Shown: positions 9,117 through 20,178, numbered from the stretch's first letter. The stretch is DNA of 64,000 nucleotides from Cupriavidus sp. IDO (GCF_000812465.1 NZ_JWMA01000007.1:1-64000), one strand, 5' to 3'. Notes: a model not told the origin generated them from the letters alone. Made by a program: numbers and translations.

Positions 9117-9770
9117 TCAAGGATTCCAGTGCACGAAGTTCCGGTACAGCTGCAGGCCCATGGCCGCGCTCTTCTCGGGGTGGAACTGCGTGGCGAAAAT
9201 ATTATCGCGCGCCACCGCGCTGGTAAATACGACCCCATAGTCCGTTTCGCCGGCGATATGGGCCGGATCCTGCGCCCGCACAAAATAGCTGTGGACGAAG
9301 TAGAACCAGCTTTCGTCCGGAATCCCATTCCACAAAGGATGGGCTGCCGCCTGCCGCACACGGTTCCAGCCCATTTGCGGCACTTTGAAACGCGACCCGT
9401 CCGGCTGGGTCTTGCCTTCCAGCTCGAACCGGACCACCTCGCCCGGCATCAGGCCCAGGCAAGGCGTCTTGTCCATGCCGGCGCGGCTTTCGGTGCTGAA
9501 GCCGAACAGCATCTGCTCACCCACGCACACCCCGAACATCGGCTTGCTGCCGGCGGCCTCGATCACCGCCTCCTGCAGGCCGGAAGCGCCCAGCGCCGCC
9601 ATGCAGTCCGGCATGGCGCCCTGGCCCGGCAGGACCACGCGGTCCGCGGAGCGGATGCCTTCGGGGGCATCCACCACCCTTACATCGGCTTCCGGCGCCG
9701 CGGCACGCAGCGCCTGCGCCACCGAGCGCAGGTTGCCCATGCCGTAATCCACAATTGCTATGGTAGTCAT
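9117..9770 (-). CDS. hisH: Imidazole glycerol phosphate synthase glutaminase HisH
   Basis: The 217-residue class I glutamine amidotransferase that supplies ammonia to HisF. The nucleophile Cys is in [11 protein letters not shown] (residue about 84), the His/Glu of the triad in [14 protein letters not shown] near the C-terminus, and the oxyanion PGQGAM loop near residue 50. Length is standard. Its ATG overlaps the marC stop by four bases (ATGA), so translation is coupled to the unrelated marC gene. Confidence 0.97.
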   Translation of the reverse strand: MTTIAIVDYGMGNLRSVAQALRAAAPEADVRVVDAPEGIRSADRVVLPGQGAMPDCMAALGASGLQEAVIEAAGSKPMFGVCVGEQMLFGFSTESRAGMDKTPCLGLMPGEVVRFELEGKTQPDGSRFKVPQMGWNRVRQAAAHPLWNGIPDESWFYFVHSYFVRAQDPAHIAGETDYGVVFTSAVARDNIFATQFHPEKSAAMGLQLYRNFVHWNP

Positions 9771-10390
9771 GATTTCAAAACAGGCAACAATGTCTTCAGC
9801 CCGTCCACAATGAATTCAACGGCCAGCGCGGACAGGATCAACCCCATCAGACGCGTGCCGATATTGATGCCGGTGCGGCCAATCACCCGTGCAATCGGGT
9901 CCGCCGCGCGGAATACCAGGTACACCACCGTGCCCAGCAGCAGGCCGATTCCCACCAAGATCAGCAGCTGGTACCAGTGCTGCGTCTTGCCCGCATAGAC
10001 GATCACCGTGCTGATCGAACCCGGCCCGGTCAGCAGCGGCAGCGCCAGCGGCACCACGGCGATGCTCGACTTGGCCTCGGCCTCGTCTTCCTCTTCCGGC
10101 GTGGCCTTGGTGCGGCTGGTCTGGGCGTTCAGCATGTTCATGGCCATCATGATCATGATGAGACCGCCACCGACCTGCAGCGATGCCACCGAGATATTGA
10201 AGAACTCGATGATCTGCTGCCCCAGCAACGCCGACACGGCCACCACGATTGCCACCGAGATCGACGCAATCTTGATAGTACGCAGTTTTTCCGCTTCGGT
10301 CTGTTGGCTGGTCAGGCTGATAAAGAACGGAATCGCCCCGATCGGATTGATCAGCGCCAGCAGCGAGATAAACGACTTGAGCGTATCCAT
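9767..10390 (-). CDS. MarC-family integral membrane protein
   Basis: A 207-residue protein with six predicted membrane helices. It matches the MarC/SnatA family; archaeal SnatA is reported to move small neutral amino acids, but E. coli MarC has no proven role despite its historical drug-resistance name. Supporting stretches are the N-terminal [17 protein letters not shown] and [17 protein letters not shown], a pattern repeated in the two halves of the family. The gene sits inside the his operon between hisB and hisH and overlaps the hisH start by four bases. An amino-acid export role would fit but is only inferred. Confidence 0.92.
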   Translation of the reverse strand: MDTLKSFISLLALINPIGAIPFFISLTSQQTEAEKLRTIKIASISVAIVVAVSALLGQQIIEFFNISVASLQVGGGLIMIMMAMNMLNAQTSRTKATPEEEDEAEAKSSIAVVPLALPLLTGPGSISTVIVYAGKTQHWYQLLILVGIGLLLGTVVYLVFRAADPIARVIGRTGINIGTRLMGLILSALAVEFIVDGLKTLLPVLKS

Positions 10391-10482
10391 CGGTTGCGGG
10401 TGGCCAGTATGCTGGCCAGGTTCAGCCTTGAAGAGTCAGCGGGCGCCGCAACCAGCCGGCACGCCTACGGGTTCCAGACGGA

Positions 10483-11070
10483 TCAGAGCGTACCCTTGGT
10501 CGAGGGAATGGTGTTGGCCGCGCGCGGGTCCAGCTCCACCGCCATGCGCAGTGCCCGGCCAAAGGCCTTGAACACGGTTTCGCACTGATGGTGGGCATTG
10601 ATGCCGCGCAGGTTGTCGATATGCAGGGTCACGCCCGCATGATTGACGAAGCCGCGGAAGAACTCGATGGTAAGGTCCACGTCGAAGCTGCCCACGCGCG
10701 CACGCGTGAACGGCACGTGGAACTCCAGGCCGGGACGGCCCGAGAAATCGATGACCACGCGCGACAGGCATTCGTCCAGCGGCACATAGCTGTGGCCGTA
10801 GCGGGTAATGCCCTTCTTGTCGCCAATGGCCTTGGCCACGGCCTGGCCGAGCGTGATGCCGACGTCTTCCACCGTGTGGTGGTCGTCGATATGGATATCG
10901 CCCTTGGCCTCGACCTCGAGGTCGATCATGCCGTGCCGGGCGATCTGGTCCAGCATGTGGTCGAGGAACGGCACGCCGGACGCCAGTTTCTGGCGGCCGG
11001 TGCCGTCTAGATTCAGGGAAACGCGAATCTGCGTTTCCGAAGTATTGCGGGTGACCTCTGCAACACGCAT
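10483..11070 (-). CDS. hisB: Imidazoleglycerol-phosphate dehydratase HisB
   Basis: A 195-residue monofunctional IGP dehydratase, step six of histidine synthesis. The duplicated His-rich metal sites are visible: [16 protein letters not shown] and [12 protein letters not shown] in the first half, [17 protein letters not shown] in the second. The phosphatase domain fused to HisB in E. coli is absent, as normal outside enterobacteria. I used the ATG at 11070; the longer reading frame has 12 extra codons. It begins four bases after the hisC stop. Confidence 0.97.
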   Translation of the reverse strand: MRVAEVTRNTSETQIRVSLNLDGTGRQKLASGVPFLDHMLDQIARHGMIDLEVEAKGDIHIDDHHTVEDVGITLGQAVAKAIGDKKGITRYGHSYVPLDECLSRVVIDFSGRPGLEFHVPFTRARVGSFDVDLTIEFFRGFVNHAGVTLHIDNLRGINAHHQCETVFKAFGRALRMAVELDPRAANTIPSTKGTL

Positions 11071-11074
11071 GGTG

Positions 11075-12175
11075 TTAATCCTGCAGCGAAGCTGCGAATG
11101 CCTCAAGGAACTGCGCGTTTTCTTCGGGAGTGCTGACCGTCACGCGCAGACAGTTGGCCAGCAATGCGTGCATTTTACTCACGTTCTTGATCAATACCTT
11201 GCGCGCGAGGAGGCGGTCGAACGTCTGTGCGGCATCCGGCACGCGCACCAGCAGGAAGTTGGCGGCGCTCGGGAACACGGTCACGCCCGGATGGGCGGCC
11301 ATGCCTTCGGCCACTCGGGAGCGCTCCGCGCGCAGTTGCGCGGCCTGCTCGTCCAGCACCGAGACATGCTCCAGCGCGAACAGCGCGGCCGCTTCGGTCA
11401 GCACGTTGACGTTGTACGGCGGGCGGACCTTGTCGAGCTGCGACAGCCAGGCCGGCGCGCCGGCGATGTAGCCCAGGCGGATACCCGCCAGCCCCAGCTT
11501 GGACACCGTGCGCATCACCAGCAGGTTGCCGAATTCCGTCAGGCGCGGCATCCAGCTTTCCTGCGCGAACGGCTGGTAGGCCTCGTCGACCACCACCAGG
11601 CTGTGGCAGACCTCGCCCTGGGCCGCGCGGACGATGGCCTCCATGTCGGCGGCATCGAACAGGTTGCCGGTCGGGTTGTTCGGGTACGCCAGGTAGATGA
11701 TGGCCGGCTTGTGCTCGGCCATGGCCGCCAGCATGGCGGCGCGGTCGAGCGTGAAGTCGGCGCGCAGCGGCACGCCCACGAACTGCAGGCCGGCGAACTG
11801 TGCCGACATCGCGTACATGACGAAGCCCGGCACCGGTGCCATGACCTTGGCGCCCGGCTTGGCCGCCGCCAGCGCCAGCATGCTGATGATCTCGTCCGAA
11901 CCGTTGCCCAGCAGCACCTCCATGCCGGCAGGCACCTGCATCACGTCTTTCAGCTTCGCGCGCAAGGCTTCGCTGCTGGGAACGGGATAGCGGTTCAGCG
12001 CCACCTCGCCCAGCCGCGCGGCCAGCTGCAGGCGCAGTTCGGGCGGCAGCAGGTAGGGATTCTCCATGGCGTCGAGCTTCACCAGACCGTGCGAATCCGG
12101 GACATGGTAGGCGCCCATGGCGCGTACGTCGTCACGGATGATGCGTTCGATCAGGGTGGGCTCTGCTGCTGACAT
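11075..12175 (-). CDS. hisC: Histidinol-phosphate aminotransferase HisC
   Basis: A 366-residue fold-type I PLP aminotransferase that converts imidazole acetol phosphate to histidinol phosphate. It has [12 protein letters not shown] for cofactor phosphate contact, [22 protein letters not shown] with the PLP-N1 Asp, and the Schiff-base Lys in [15 protein letters not shown]. The ATG at 12175 follows a GGAG ribosome binding site; an upstream in-frame start exists but is weaker. It lies between hisD and hisB. The protein could also serve aromatic amino acids, as some HisC do. Confidence 0.95.
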   Translation of the reverse strand: MSAAEPTLIERIIRDDVRAMGAYHVPDSHGLVKLDAMENPYLLPPELRLQLAARLGEVALNRYPVPSSEALRAKLKDVMQVPAGMEVLLGNGSDEIISMLALAAAKPGAKVMAPVPGFVMYAMSAQFAGLQFVGVPLRADFTLDRAAMLAAMAEHKPAIIYLAYPNNPTGNLFDAADMEAIVRAAQGEVCHSLVVVDEAYQPFAQESWMPRLTEFGNLLVMRTVSKLGLAGIRLGYIAGAPAWLSQLDKVRPPYNVNVLTEAAALFALEHVSVLDEQAAQLRAERSRVAEGMAAHPGVTVFPSAANFLLVRVPDAAQTFDRLLARKVLIKNVSKMHALLANCLRVTVSTPEENAQFLEAFAASLQD

Positions 12176-12219
12176 GGAAACTCCAGGTGGTTGCCGGCGG
12201 ACCGGCATGGGTCAGGGAT

Positions 12220-13557
12220 TCAACTGCGTTTGAAACGATATTCCGCGCTGCGCGCGTGGGCCTGCAAGCCTTCGCCGTACGCCAGTTCGGCGGCGATCTG
12301 GCCAAGCATCTGCGCCCCGCCCTCGCTGACTTCGATCAGGCTGGAGCGCTTCTGGAAGTCGTACACGCCCAGCGGCGACGAGAAGCGCGCCGTGCGCGAG
12401 GTCGGCAGGACGTGGTTCGGGCCCGCACAATAGTCGCCCAGCGATTCGCTGGTATAGCGCCCGAGGAAAATGGCGCCGGCATGGCGGATCTTCTCGCTCC
12501 ACTGATGCGGGTTCTCCGCCGAGATCTCGAGGTGCTCGGGCGCGATGGCGTTGGCGATCTCGCAGGCCTCGTCCATGTCGCGCACCTTGATCAGCGCGCC
12601 GCGTCCGGAGAGCGATGCCGCGATCACGTCGCGACGCGGCATACTGTCGAGCTGGCGCTGGATGCTGGCGGCCACCTGCGCGATATAGCCGGCGTCCGGG
12701 CACAGCAGGATCGACTGCGCGAGCTCGTCGTGCTCGGCCTGCGAGAACAGGTCCATCGCCACCCAGTCGGGATCGGTGGTGCCATCGCAGATCACCAGGA
12801 TCTCGGACGGGCCCGCGATCATGTCGATGCCGACGGTGCCGAACACGCGGCGCTTGGCGGCGGCCACGTAGGCATTGCCCGGGCCGACGATCTTGTCGAC
12901 CTGCGGCAGCGTGGCGGTGCCGTAGGCCAGCGCGCCCACGGCCTGCGCGCCGCCGATGGTGAAGATGCGGTCCACGCCGGCGATCTGCGCCGCAGCCAGG
13001 ACCAGTTCATTGCGCACGCCGCCCGGCGTGGGCACCACCATGATGATCTCCTTGACGCCCGCCACGCGGGCCGGAATCGCGTTCATCAGCACGGAGGACG
13101 GATACGCGGCCTTGCCACCCGGCACGTAGATGCCGACGCGGTCCAGCGGCGTCACCTTCTGGCCCAGCATGGTGCCGTCGGCCTCGGTGTATTCCCAGCT
13201 GTGGCTGCCGCACTCGATCTTCTGCTTCTCGTGGTAGGCCCGCACACGCGCGGCGGCCGCTTCCAGGGCGGCGCGGCGCTTGGGTTCCAGGTCTTCCAGC
13301 GCAGCCTCGAGTTCGGCCTGCGACACTTCGAGCGCCGCCATCGACGAGGCGTCGACGCGATCGAAACGCTCGGTGTATTCGAGCACGGCGGCATCGCCGC
13401 GATCTTTCACGTCGGCCAGGATCTGCGCGACCGCGCGCTCGATGGCCTCATCCTCGCCGGCCTCGAAGGCCAGCACCTGGCGTAGCGACTCGGCAAAGCC
13501 CGGCTTGCTGGAGTCGAGCCGGCGGATCGACAGCTTTTCCATATCGATTGAGTTCAT
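12220..13557 (-). CDS. hisD: Histidinol dehydrogenase HisD
   Basis: A 445-residue zinc enzyme that oxidises histidinol to histidine in two NAD-dependent steps, the last reactions of the pathway. Key stretches are [54 protein letters not shown] and the C-terminal [22 protein letters not shown], which carries catalytic Glu/His and zinc ligands. The start is an ATG with AAGGA eight bases upstream. Order is hisG-hisD-hisC-hisB. Confidence 0.98.
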   Translation of the reverse strand: MNSIDMEKLSIRRLDSSKPGFAESLRQVLAFEAGEDEAIERAVAQILADVKDRGDAAVLEYTERFDRVDASSMAALEVSQAELEAALEDLEPKRRAALEAAAARVRAYHEKQKIECGSHSWEYTEADGTMLGQKVTPLDRVGIYVPGGKAAYPSSVLMNAIPARVAGVKEIIMVVPTPGGVRNELVLAAAQIAGVDRIFTIGGAQAVGALAYGTATLPQVDKIVGPGNAYVAAAKRRVFGTVGIDMIAGPSEILVICDGTTDPDWVAMDLFSQAEHDELAQSILLCPDAGYIAQVAASIQRQLDSMPRRDVIAASLSGRGALIKVRDMDEACEIANAIAPEHLEISAENPHQWSEKIRHAGAIFLGRYTSESLGDYCAGPNHVLPTSRTARFSSPLGVYDFQKRSSLIEVSEGGAQMLGQIAAELAYGEGLQAHARSAEYRFKRS

Positions 13558-13586
13558 GACTCCATTCCTTACAGGTGGCGCCGGCT

Positions 13587-14261
13587 TCAGGCCAGCGCCG
13601 CCGAAGCCCGTTCGAATGCGTCGAGAATCGGCGCCAGCCGCTCGCGCTTGAGTTTGAGCGCGGCCTGGTTCACCACCAGCCGCGACGAAATCTGCACGAT
13701 CTCTTCCACTTCGACCAGGTTGTTGGCACGCAGCGTGCTGCCGGTGCTGACCAGGTCGACAATGGCGTCTGACAGGCCCACCAGCGGGCCCAGCTCCATC
13801 GAGCCGTACAGCTTGATGAGATCGACGTGCACGCCCTTCTTGGCAAAGTGCTCGCGCGCAGTCTGCACATACTTGGTTGCCACCGCCAGGCGCGCGCCCT
13901 GGCGCACCGCGTTGACGTAGTCAAACCCGGCCGGCACCGCTACCGACATGCGGCAACGGGCGATGTTCAGGTCGATCGGCGCATACAGGCCGGCCATGCC
14001 GTGCTCCATCAGCACGTCCTTGCCGGCCACGCCGAAGTCGGCGGCGCCGTACTGCACGTAGGTCGGCACATCGGAAGCGCGCACGATCACCACGCGCACG
14101 GCCGGATCCGAGGTGGGCAGGATCAGCTTGCGCGAGGTTTCGGGGTCTTCCGTCACGCGGATGCCGGCCGCTTCGAGCAGCGGCAGGGTCTCGGTAAAGA
14201 TGCGGCCCTTGGAAAGCGCCAGGGTGAGCTGGTTGGGCGATGCGTTGAAGGTGGGGCTCAT
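13587..14261 (-). CDS. hisG: ATP phosphoribosyltransferase, short form HisG
   Basis: A 224-residue HisG, the first and feedback-controlled step of histidine synthesis (ATP plus PRPP). At 224 residues it is the short form, lacking the C-terminal histidine-binding domain of the roughly 300-residue long form. Short HisG works with HisZ, a histidyl-tRNA synthetase paralogue. No hisZ is in this window. Typical motifs are [16 protein letters not shown] and [14 protein letters not shown], the PRPP-binding loop. It starts the his run, nine bases after the murA stop. Confidence 0.97.
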   Translation of the reverse strand: MSPTFNASPNQLTLALSKGRIFTETLPLLEAAGIRVTEDPETSRKLILPTSDPAVRVVIVRASDVPTYVQYGAADFGVAGKDVLMEHGMAGLYAPIDLNIARCRMSVAVPAGFDYVNAVRQGARLAVATKYVQTAREHFAKKGVHVDLIKLYGSMELGPLVGLSDAIVDLVSTGSTLRANNLVEVEEIVQISSRLVVNQAALKLKRERLAPILDAFERASAALA

Positions 14262-14270
14262 CGGGCGTCC

Positions 14271-15608
<1,338 letters not shown>

Positions 15609-15857
15609 CTACTTGCTGCCGCCGGCCTGCCATTCGGCAGGCGTCAGCGTCTTCATCGACAGCGCGTGGATCTCCGCGCGCATGCGGTCGCCAAGCGCGG
15701 CGTAGACCCGCTGGTGGCGCTGGATCAACCGCTTGCCGTCGAATTCGGCGCTGACGATGGTGGCAAAGAAGTGCTGGCCGTCGCCCTCGACTTCCAGATG
15801 TTCGCAGGGCAACCCTTGGGCAATGTATTCCCTGACTTGTTCCGGGGTAGGCAGCAT
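15609..15857 (-). CDS. ibaG: BolA-family protein, IbaG-like
   Basis: An 82-residue BolA/IbaG-type protein. EVEGDGQHFFATIVSAEFDGKRLIQRHQRVY followed by HALSMKTLTPAEW matches the class II KH-like fold, with the invariant His near the C-terminal end. Such proteins pair with monothiol glutaredoxins to handle Fe-S clusters, and ibaG is linked to acid stress in E. coli. The ATG at 15857 is used; a GTG seven codons upstream is possible. Its place directly before murA is the same as in E. coli, which supports the IbaG assignment. Confidence 0.88.
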   Translation of the reverse strand: MLPTPEQVREYIAQGLPCEHLEVEGDGQHFFATIVSAEFDGKRLIQRHQRVYAALGDRMRAEIHALSMKTLTPAEWQAGGSK

Positions 15858-15917
15858 GTCTTTCTCTTCAGCTTTCACTTCAAAATTTGGGGGCCGCGGC
15901 CAGTGTCCTGTTCAGGG

Positions 15918-16736
15918 CTAGTGGCGCAGCTTGAATCCGGACTTCAGCAGTCGCAACGCCAGCGCGGCGAGCACTACGAACGCCGAGCCGACCACGGCCA
16001 GGCTGAACATCGGCGACACGTCCGAGACGCCGAAGAAGCCATAGCGGAAGCCGTCGATCATGTAGAAGAACGGATTGGCATGGGACACCGCCTGCCAGAA
16101 GGCGGGCAGCGAGTGGATCGAGTAGAACACGCCGGATAGGAAGGTCGCCGGCATGATCAGGAAGTTCTGGAACGCGGCCAGCTGGTCGAACTTCTCGGCC
16201 CAGATGCCGGCGATCAGCCCCAGCGTGCCGAGGATGCCCGCGCCCAGCAGGGCAAAGACGAGAATCCAGCCAACGCTGGCGAAATGCAGGTGGGCAAACC
16301 ACGCGGTCACCAGCAGCACGCCCAGCCCGACCACGAGGCCGCGGATCACCGAAGCCACCACGTAGGCGCCAAACATCTCCCAGTGCGACAGCGGCGGCAG
16401 CAGCACGAACACCAGGTTGCCGGTGATCTTGGACTGGATCAGCGACGACGAACTGTTGGCAAAGGCGTTCTGCAGCACGCTCATCATCACCAGGCCCGGC
16501 ACCAGGAAGGCGGTGTAGCTGATCTGGTCGTAGACCTTGACGCGATCTTCCAGCACGTGGCCGAAGATCAGCAGGTACAGCACGGCGGTCAGCACGGGCG
16601 CGGCCACGGTCTGGAAGCTGACCTTCCAGAAGCGCAGCACTTCCTTGTATAGCAGGGTGCGGAAGCCGACCAGGCTGCCGACGGCCATCGGCGCCAGCCG
16701 CGTGTCGTCGGCGATTTCGAATTCGGTGGGCTTCAT
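15918..16736 (-). CDS. yadH: ABC-2 type transporter permease (YadH-like)
   Basis: A 272-residue permease with six predicted membrane helices and the ABC-2 signature region (GVFYSIHSLPAFWQAVSHANPFFYMIDGFRYGF, split by the usual loop). The N-terminal GFRTLLYKEVLRFWK is characteristic of YadH/NodJ-like exporters. Its ATG overlaps the stop of the ATPase gene by four bases (ATGA), so the two form one transporter. The substrate is unknown; relatives export polysaccharides, lipids or drugs. Lying beside the Mla genes suggests an envelope role, but only by position. Confidence 0.9.
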   Translation of the reverse strand: MKPTEFEIADDTRLAPMAVGSLVGFRTLLYKEVLRFWKVSFQTVAAPVLTAVLYLLIFGHVLEDRVKVYDQISYTAFLVPGLVMMSVLQNAFANSSSSLIQSKITGNLVFVLLPPLSHWEMFGAYVVASVIRGLVVGLGVLLVTAWFAHLHFASVGWILVFALLGAGILGTLGLIAGIWAEKFDQLAAFQNFLIMPATFLSGVFYSIHSLPAFWQAVSHANPFFYMIDGFRYGFFGVSDVSPMFSLAVVGSAFVVLAALALRLLKSGFKLRH

Positions 16737-17683
16737 GCGACGGCCTCCATGGCCTGGTCAGGCAATGCATCCGGCATGTGGCCCTCGCGACGCATGATCT
16801 GGACGAATACATCCTCCAGGTCAGCTTTGTTGATTTCCATGTCTTCGATCTCGCAGCCCGCTTCACGGCAGGCGGCCAGGATCGGCTCGACCGCCTGGTA
16901 GCCCGACAGCCGCAGCCGCACCGCGCGCTCGCCCGGATTGGCCGGCATGCGCAGCGGCTCCAGCGCCGCCGGCAGCGTGCCGCGGGCGAATGTCAGCACC
17001 AACTGCAGGCCGGCAAACTGCGTCAGCAGGCTGCTGGTGCGGTCCAGCGCCACCACCTCCCCAAACTTCAGCATGGCGATGCGGTCACACAGGGCCTCGG
17101 CCTCTTCCAGGTAGTGGGTGGTCAGAATGATGGTGTGGCCTTCGCGGTTGAGGCGGGAAATGAACTTCCACAGGGTCTGGCGCAGTTCCACGTCCACCCC
17201 GGCGGTCGGCTCGTCCAGCACGATCACAGGCGGGCGATGCACCAGCGCCTGTGCCACCAGCACGCGACGCTTCATGCCGCCCGAGAGCTGTCGCATGTTG
17301 GCATCGGCCTTGTTGGTGAGGTCCAGGTTGGCCATGATCTCGTCGATCCAGTCGTCGTTGCGCGTGAGGCCAAAGTAGCCGGACTGCAGTCGCAGCGTCT
17401 CGCGCACCGTGAAGAAGGGATCGAACACAAGTTCCTGCGGCACCACACCCAGCATACGCCTGGCCATGCGGTAGTCGGACACCACATCGTGGCCGAGCAC
17501 ACTGACGCTGCCCGAATCCGCCCGGTTCAGGCCGGCGAGGATGGAGATCAGCGTGGTCTTGCCGGCACCGTTGGGTCCGAGCAGGCCGAAGAATTCGCCT
17601 CGCTCGACGGTAAAGCTGACGCCCTTGAGCGCCTGCAGATTGCGGTAGCGCTTGCGAACGTCGGTGAGTTCGATGGCTTTCAT
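16733..17683 (-). CDS. yadG: ABC transporter ATP-binding protein (YadG-like)
   Basis: A 316-residue ATPase with all nucleotide-binding motifs: Walker A GPNGAGKTT, Q-loop VPQEL, signature LSGGMKRRV, Walker B VIVLDEP and the H-loop ILTTHYLEE. It is followed by the usual C-terminal regulatory tail of about 90 residues. VVPQELVFDPFFTVRETL is close to the YadG subtype. The start is the ATG at 17683; the frame is open much further upstream, but no homologous sequence is seen there. It overlaps the permease gene by four bases. Confidence 0.92.
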   Translation of the reverse strand: MKAIELTDVRKRYRNLQALKGVSFTVERGEFFGLLGPNGAGKTTLISILAGLNRADSGSVSVLGHDVVSDYRMARRMLGVVPQELVFDPFFTVRETLRLQSGYFGLTRNDDWIDEIMANLDLTNKADANMRQLSGGMKRRVLVAQALVHRPPVIVLDEPTAGVDVELRQTLWKFISRLNREGHTIILTTHYLEEAEALCDRIAMLKFGEVVALDRTSSLLTQFAGLQLVLTFARGTLPAALEPLRMPANPGERAVRLRLSGYQAVEPILAACREAGCEIEDMEINKADLEDVFVQIMRREGHMPDALPDQAMEAVA

Positions 17684-17914
17684 GGCCGAATGTCTGTGGC
17701 TGGCCCGTCTGGGGCCGGCCTCCTGGAAGTGGGGGACAACTGGGCGCCCGGGGAACCCCAGTGCAGCGCCTGGCGCGGAATGGGGAAATTGGGCGAACAA
17801 CCCGGAATTATAGGGGATGCGGGGAAACTCCCGCTCGGGGCGCGGCGACCGCTTCAGGCAGTCGTCGGGGCATCGCAAGGACCGCTGTTGCAGCGTGCGG
17901 CCGACGATGCCGGA

Positions 17915-18220
17915 TCAATGTCGATGCAGCTCGGCCACGGTGGCCGCAGCGCTCGCTGCCGGCGCCAGTCCGAGCAGGCTGTCCACGCCGTACAGGCTGG
18001 CCAGTTCGGCAAGCTGCGCCGGCACGCCATTGAGCGCCAGCGACTGGCTGCGCGCCGAGGCGGCCCGCTGCCAGGCCAGCAGCACGGCTACGGCGGAGGA
18101 ATCGACCTGCGTCAGCGCACCGCAATCGACCTGCGTCTCGCCCTGGGCGACGCGTGCCAGCCCGTCACGCAGCACGGCGGCGGCGTTGCGGTTGGTCAGC
18201 GAAGGTCCGAGCGAAAGCAT
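17915..18220 (-). CDS. mlaB: STAS-domain protein MlaB
   Basis: A 101-residue single-domain STAS protein. VDCGALTQVDSSAVAVLLAWQRAA is the STAS helix region, with the Asp-Ser-Ser at the conserved site. MlaB binds the MlaF ATPase and sustains activity and stability of the MlaFEDB complex at the inner membrane. It is the last mla gene here and is separated from mlaC by a predicted intrinsic terminator (18264-18287), so its dose may be lower than that of the other subunits. Confidence 0.88.
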   Translation of the reverse strand: MLSLGPSLTNRNAAAVLRDGLARVAQGETQVDCGALTQVDSSAVAVLLAWQRAASARSQSLALNGVPAQLAELASLYGVDSLLGLAPAASAAATVAELHRH

Positions 18221-18263
18221 GGGTATTGATACGAGCGGTTGGATGCCGGCAGATTGCGCAACG

Positions 18264-18287
18264 AAAAACTCCCGCCGGAGGCGGGAG
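18264..18287 (-). terminator. Intrinsic terminator between mlaC and mlaB
   Basis: On the minus strand an 8-bp stem (18287-18280 with 18276-18269, 3-nt loop) is followed by five U's (18268-18264). It is 80 bases past the mlaC stop and 43 bases before the mlaB start, inside what would otherwise be one operon. Confidence 0.8.
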
Positions 18288-18368
18288 CCTTGTCGCGAAA
18301 GCGTATTGTAGAGCAGTTCAGCGCGGCGTGCTGCATTGCAACGCCATCCGCGCCACTCCGCGTCAGCC

Positions 18369-18998
18369 TCAGCTCTTGGCGTTGGCCAGCTGGCGGTTGC
18401 GGTCCTGCAGCGTCTTGATCACGCCGTCGACGCCCTGCTGGCCGACGATGGTGTTGAAGCTACCCTTGTAGGCTTCGGTCAGCCACGCGCCCAGCACGTT
18501 GATGTCATAGACCTTCCAGCCTTGCGCGGTCTTTTCCAGGCGATAGTCCAGCTGGATCGGTTCGCCCTTGTTGATCACCTGCGTGCGGATGGTGGCGTCG
18601 GTGTCTTCCGGCGAGCCGCGATACGGCTTGTACTGGACGGTCTGGTCGCGAATCTGCGCGATGGCGCCGGCGTAGGTACGGATCAGCAGCGTCTTGAACT
18701 CTTCAGTGATCTGCTTTTGCTGCTCGGGCGTGGCCTTCGACCAGTTGCGGCCCATGGCGATCTGGGTGGTCTTCTGGAAATTGGCGTTGGGGAGGATCTT
18801 CTGCTCGACCAGCGCGCTGATCTTGGCAATATTGCCCGCCTGCATGTCCTTGTCCGCCTTGACGCTTGCCATGACATCGTTGACCACGGCCTTGACCAGG
18901 GTCTCCGGGCTGGATGCGTCCTGCGCAGGGACCTGCGCCTGCGCAGCACCTGCGAAGGCAACTACCGTGAGGAAGGGGAGCAACAGTCGCTTAATCAT
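18369..18998 (-). CDS. mlaC: Periplasmic phospholipid shuttle MlaC
   Basis: A 209-residue periplasmic protein with a signal peptide (MIKRLLLPFLTVVAFAGAAQA) and the Tol_Tol_Ttg2/MlaC fold, recognised from LVKAVVNDVMASVKAD, GRNWSKATPEQQKQITEEFKTLLIRTYA and VYDINVLGAWLTEAYKGSF. MlaC carries phospholipids between MlaA at the outer membrane and MlaFEDB at the inner membrane. Length matches E. coli MlaC (211). A 226-base gap with no other recognised feature separates it from mlaA upstream. Confidence 0.95.
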   Translation of the reverse strand: MIKRLLLPFLTVVAFAGAAQAQVPAQDASSPETLVKAVVNDVMASVKADKDMQAGNIAKISALVEQKILPNANFQKTTQIAMGRNWSKATPEQQKQITEEFKTLLIRTYAGAIAQIRDQTVQYKPYRGSPEDTDATIRTQVINKGEPIQLDYRLEKTAQGWKVYDINVLGAWLTEAYKGSFNTIVGQQGVDGVIKTLQDRNRQLANAKS

Positions 18999-19224
18999 GA
19001 ATTTTCCTTGTCAATCAAAGACTTTGTCCGCCCCGACGCGGACTGGCCGGGCCGTCTGGCGAATCGTCCTGCCCTTGCGCTGATTGGAACACAGGCTCGG
19101 GCCCGGGGTTGCTGGCGCCAGGGCACCCGGCGCCACATTCACACAATTTGTTTCAGGGGTCACAGCGCATTCACAGCCGTTCCGCCACCTGCGTCGCGCG
19201 CCTGCATCACCTCGGACGCCCGCG

Positions 19225-20178
19225 TCAGCGGCCAAACCGGATGCCCGGGGGCACAATATTGGTCGGCAAGGGCAGGCTGGGACTCTCCTGCTCGGCGTCG
19301 GCAGGCTTGCCTTCGGTTGGCTTTTCCTCCGCAGGCTTGCCATCGGCCGGCTTTTCCTCCGCAGGCTTTTCCTCCGCAGGTTTGCTATCGGCAGGCTTGC
19401 CTTCGGTAGGCTTGCCTTCGGCCGGCGGGGCGGCTTCGGATTCCTCTTCGTCTTTCTTGCGTGGTGGGTTGCCGTCGTAGATCTGGTATTCGCGCCGCTG
19501 CAGGTAGGCATCGCGCAAGAAGGTGTACTTGTCCAGCGCGGCCTGTTCGATCAGGCTGGTCGCGCCGAGCAGCTGGGCGCGGCCGGCAACGATGCGAACG
19601 CCCACCAGCGAATTGCGCAGCCAGACCGGATCGATATAGGCCGACGGGTCGAACTGGCGATCGACCAGCATGCCGCCGGTATCGCGCACGGTGCTCGGTC
19701 CGAACAACGGCAGCACCAGGTACGGGCCCGCAGGCACGCCCCACACGCCCAGGGTCTGGCCGAAGTCTTCCTTGTACTTGGGCAGGCCGGCAGGCGTGGC
19801 GATGTCGATCAGGCCGCCGATGCCGAGCACGCTGTTGATGGCCACCCGCATGGTGTCTTCGGCGGCGCGGCTGGGCTTGCCCTGCAGCAGGTTGTTCACC
19901 GCGGAATAGACATCGCTGACATTGGAGAAGAAGTTCTCCACCGCGCGCTGCGCCGGCGTCGGGATGTAGTCGGCGTAGAGCTGCGCAACGGGGCGCAGCA
20001 CGCCCTTGTCGAAGTCATCGTTGATGCGCGAGACCTCGCGGTTGAACGGCTCGAGCGGATCCTTCGGATTGGCCGTGGGGCCGGTGGCGCAGCCGCCGAG
20101 CGCGCCGAGCATGGCCGCGGCGGCCACTAGCTTGCTGACGGAAAACCTCCGTTTGGGAACGGGCGAGGCAGCGGTCAT
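19225..20178 (-). CDS. mlaA: Outer-membrane lipoprotein MlaA (VacJ) with repeat tail
   Basis: A 317-residue VacJ-family lipoprotein with lipobox LGGC at about residue 30 and the diagnostic DPLEPFNREVSRINDDFD and YLVLPLFGPSTVRDTGG. MlaA forms an outer-membrane channel with porins that strips misplaced phospholipid from the outer leaflet and hands it to MlaC. The core ends near residue 240. The remaining about 75 residues are an added low-complexity tail of eight five-residue units of the KPAEE/KPTEG/KPADG type, absent from E. coli MlaA (251 residues). Here mlaA is within the mla operon and its start overlaps the mlaD stop by four bases. Confidence 0.95.
   Translation of the reverse strand: MTAASPVPKRRFSVSKLVAAAAMLGALGGCATGPTANPKDPLEPFNREVSRINDDFDKGVLRPVAQLYADYIPTPAQRAVENFFSNVSDVYSAVNNLLQGKPSRAAEDTMRVAINSVLGIGGLIDIATPAGLPKYKEDFGQTLGVWGVPAGPYLVLPLFGPSTVRDTGGMLVDRQFDPSAYIDPVWLRNSLVGVRIVAGRAQLLGATSLIEQAALDKYTFLRDAYLQRREYQIYDGNPPRKKDEEESEAAPPAEGKPTEGKPADSKPAEEKPAEEKPADGKPAEEKPTEGKPADAEQESPSLPLPTNIVPPGIRFGR
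19301..19424. repeat. 15-bp tandem repeat in mlaA
   Basis: About eight imperfect 15-bp units encode the five-residue repeat x-[ED]-x-K-P in the MlaA tail. Units are multiples of three, so copy-number change would keep the frame. The unit identity is high enough for slippage. Confidence 0.8.
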
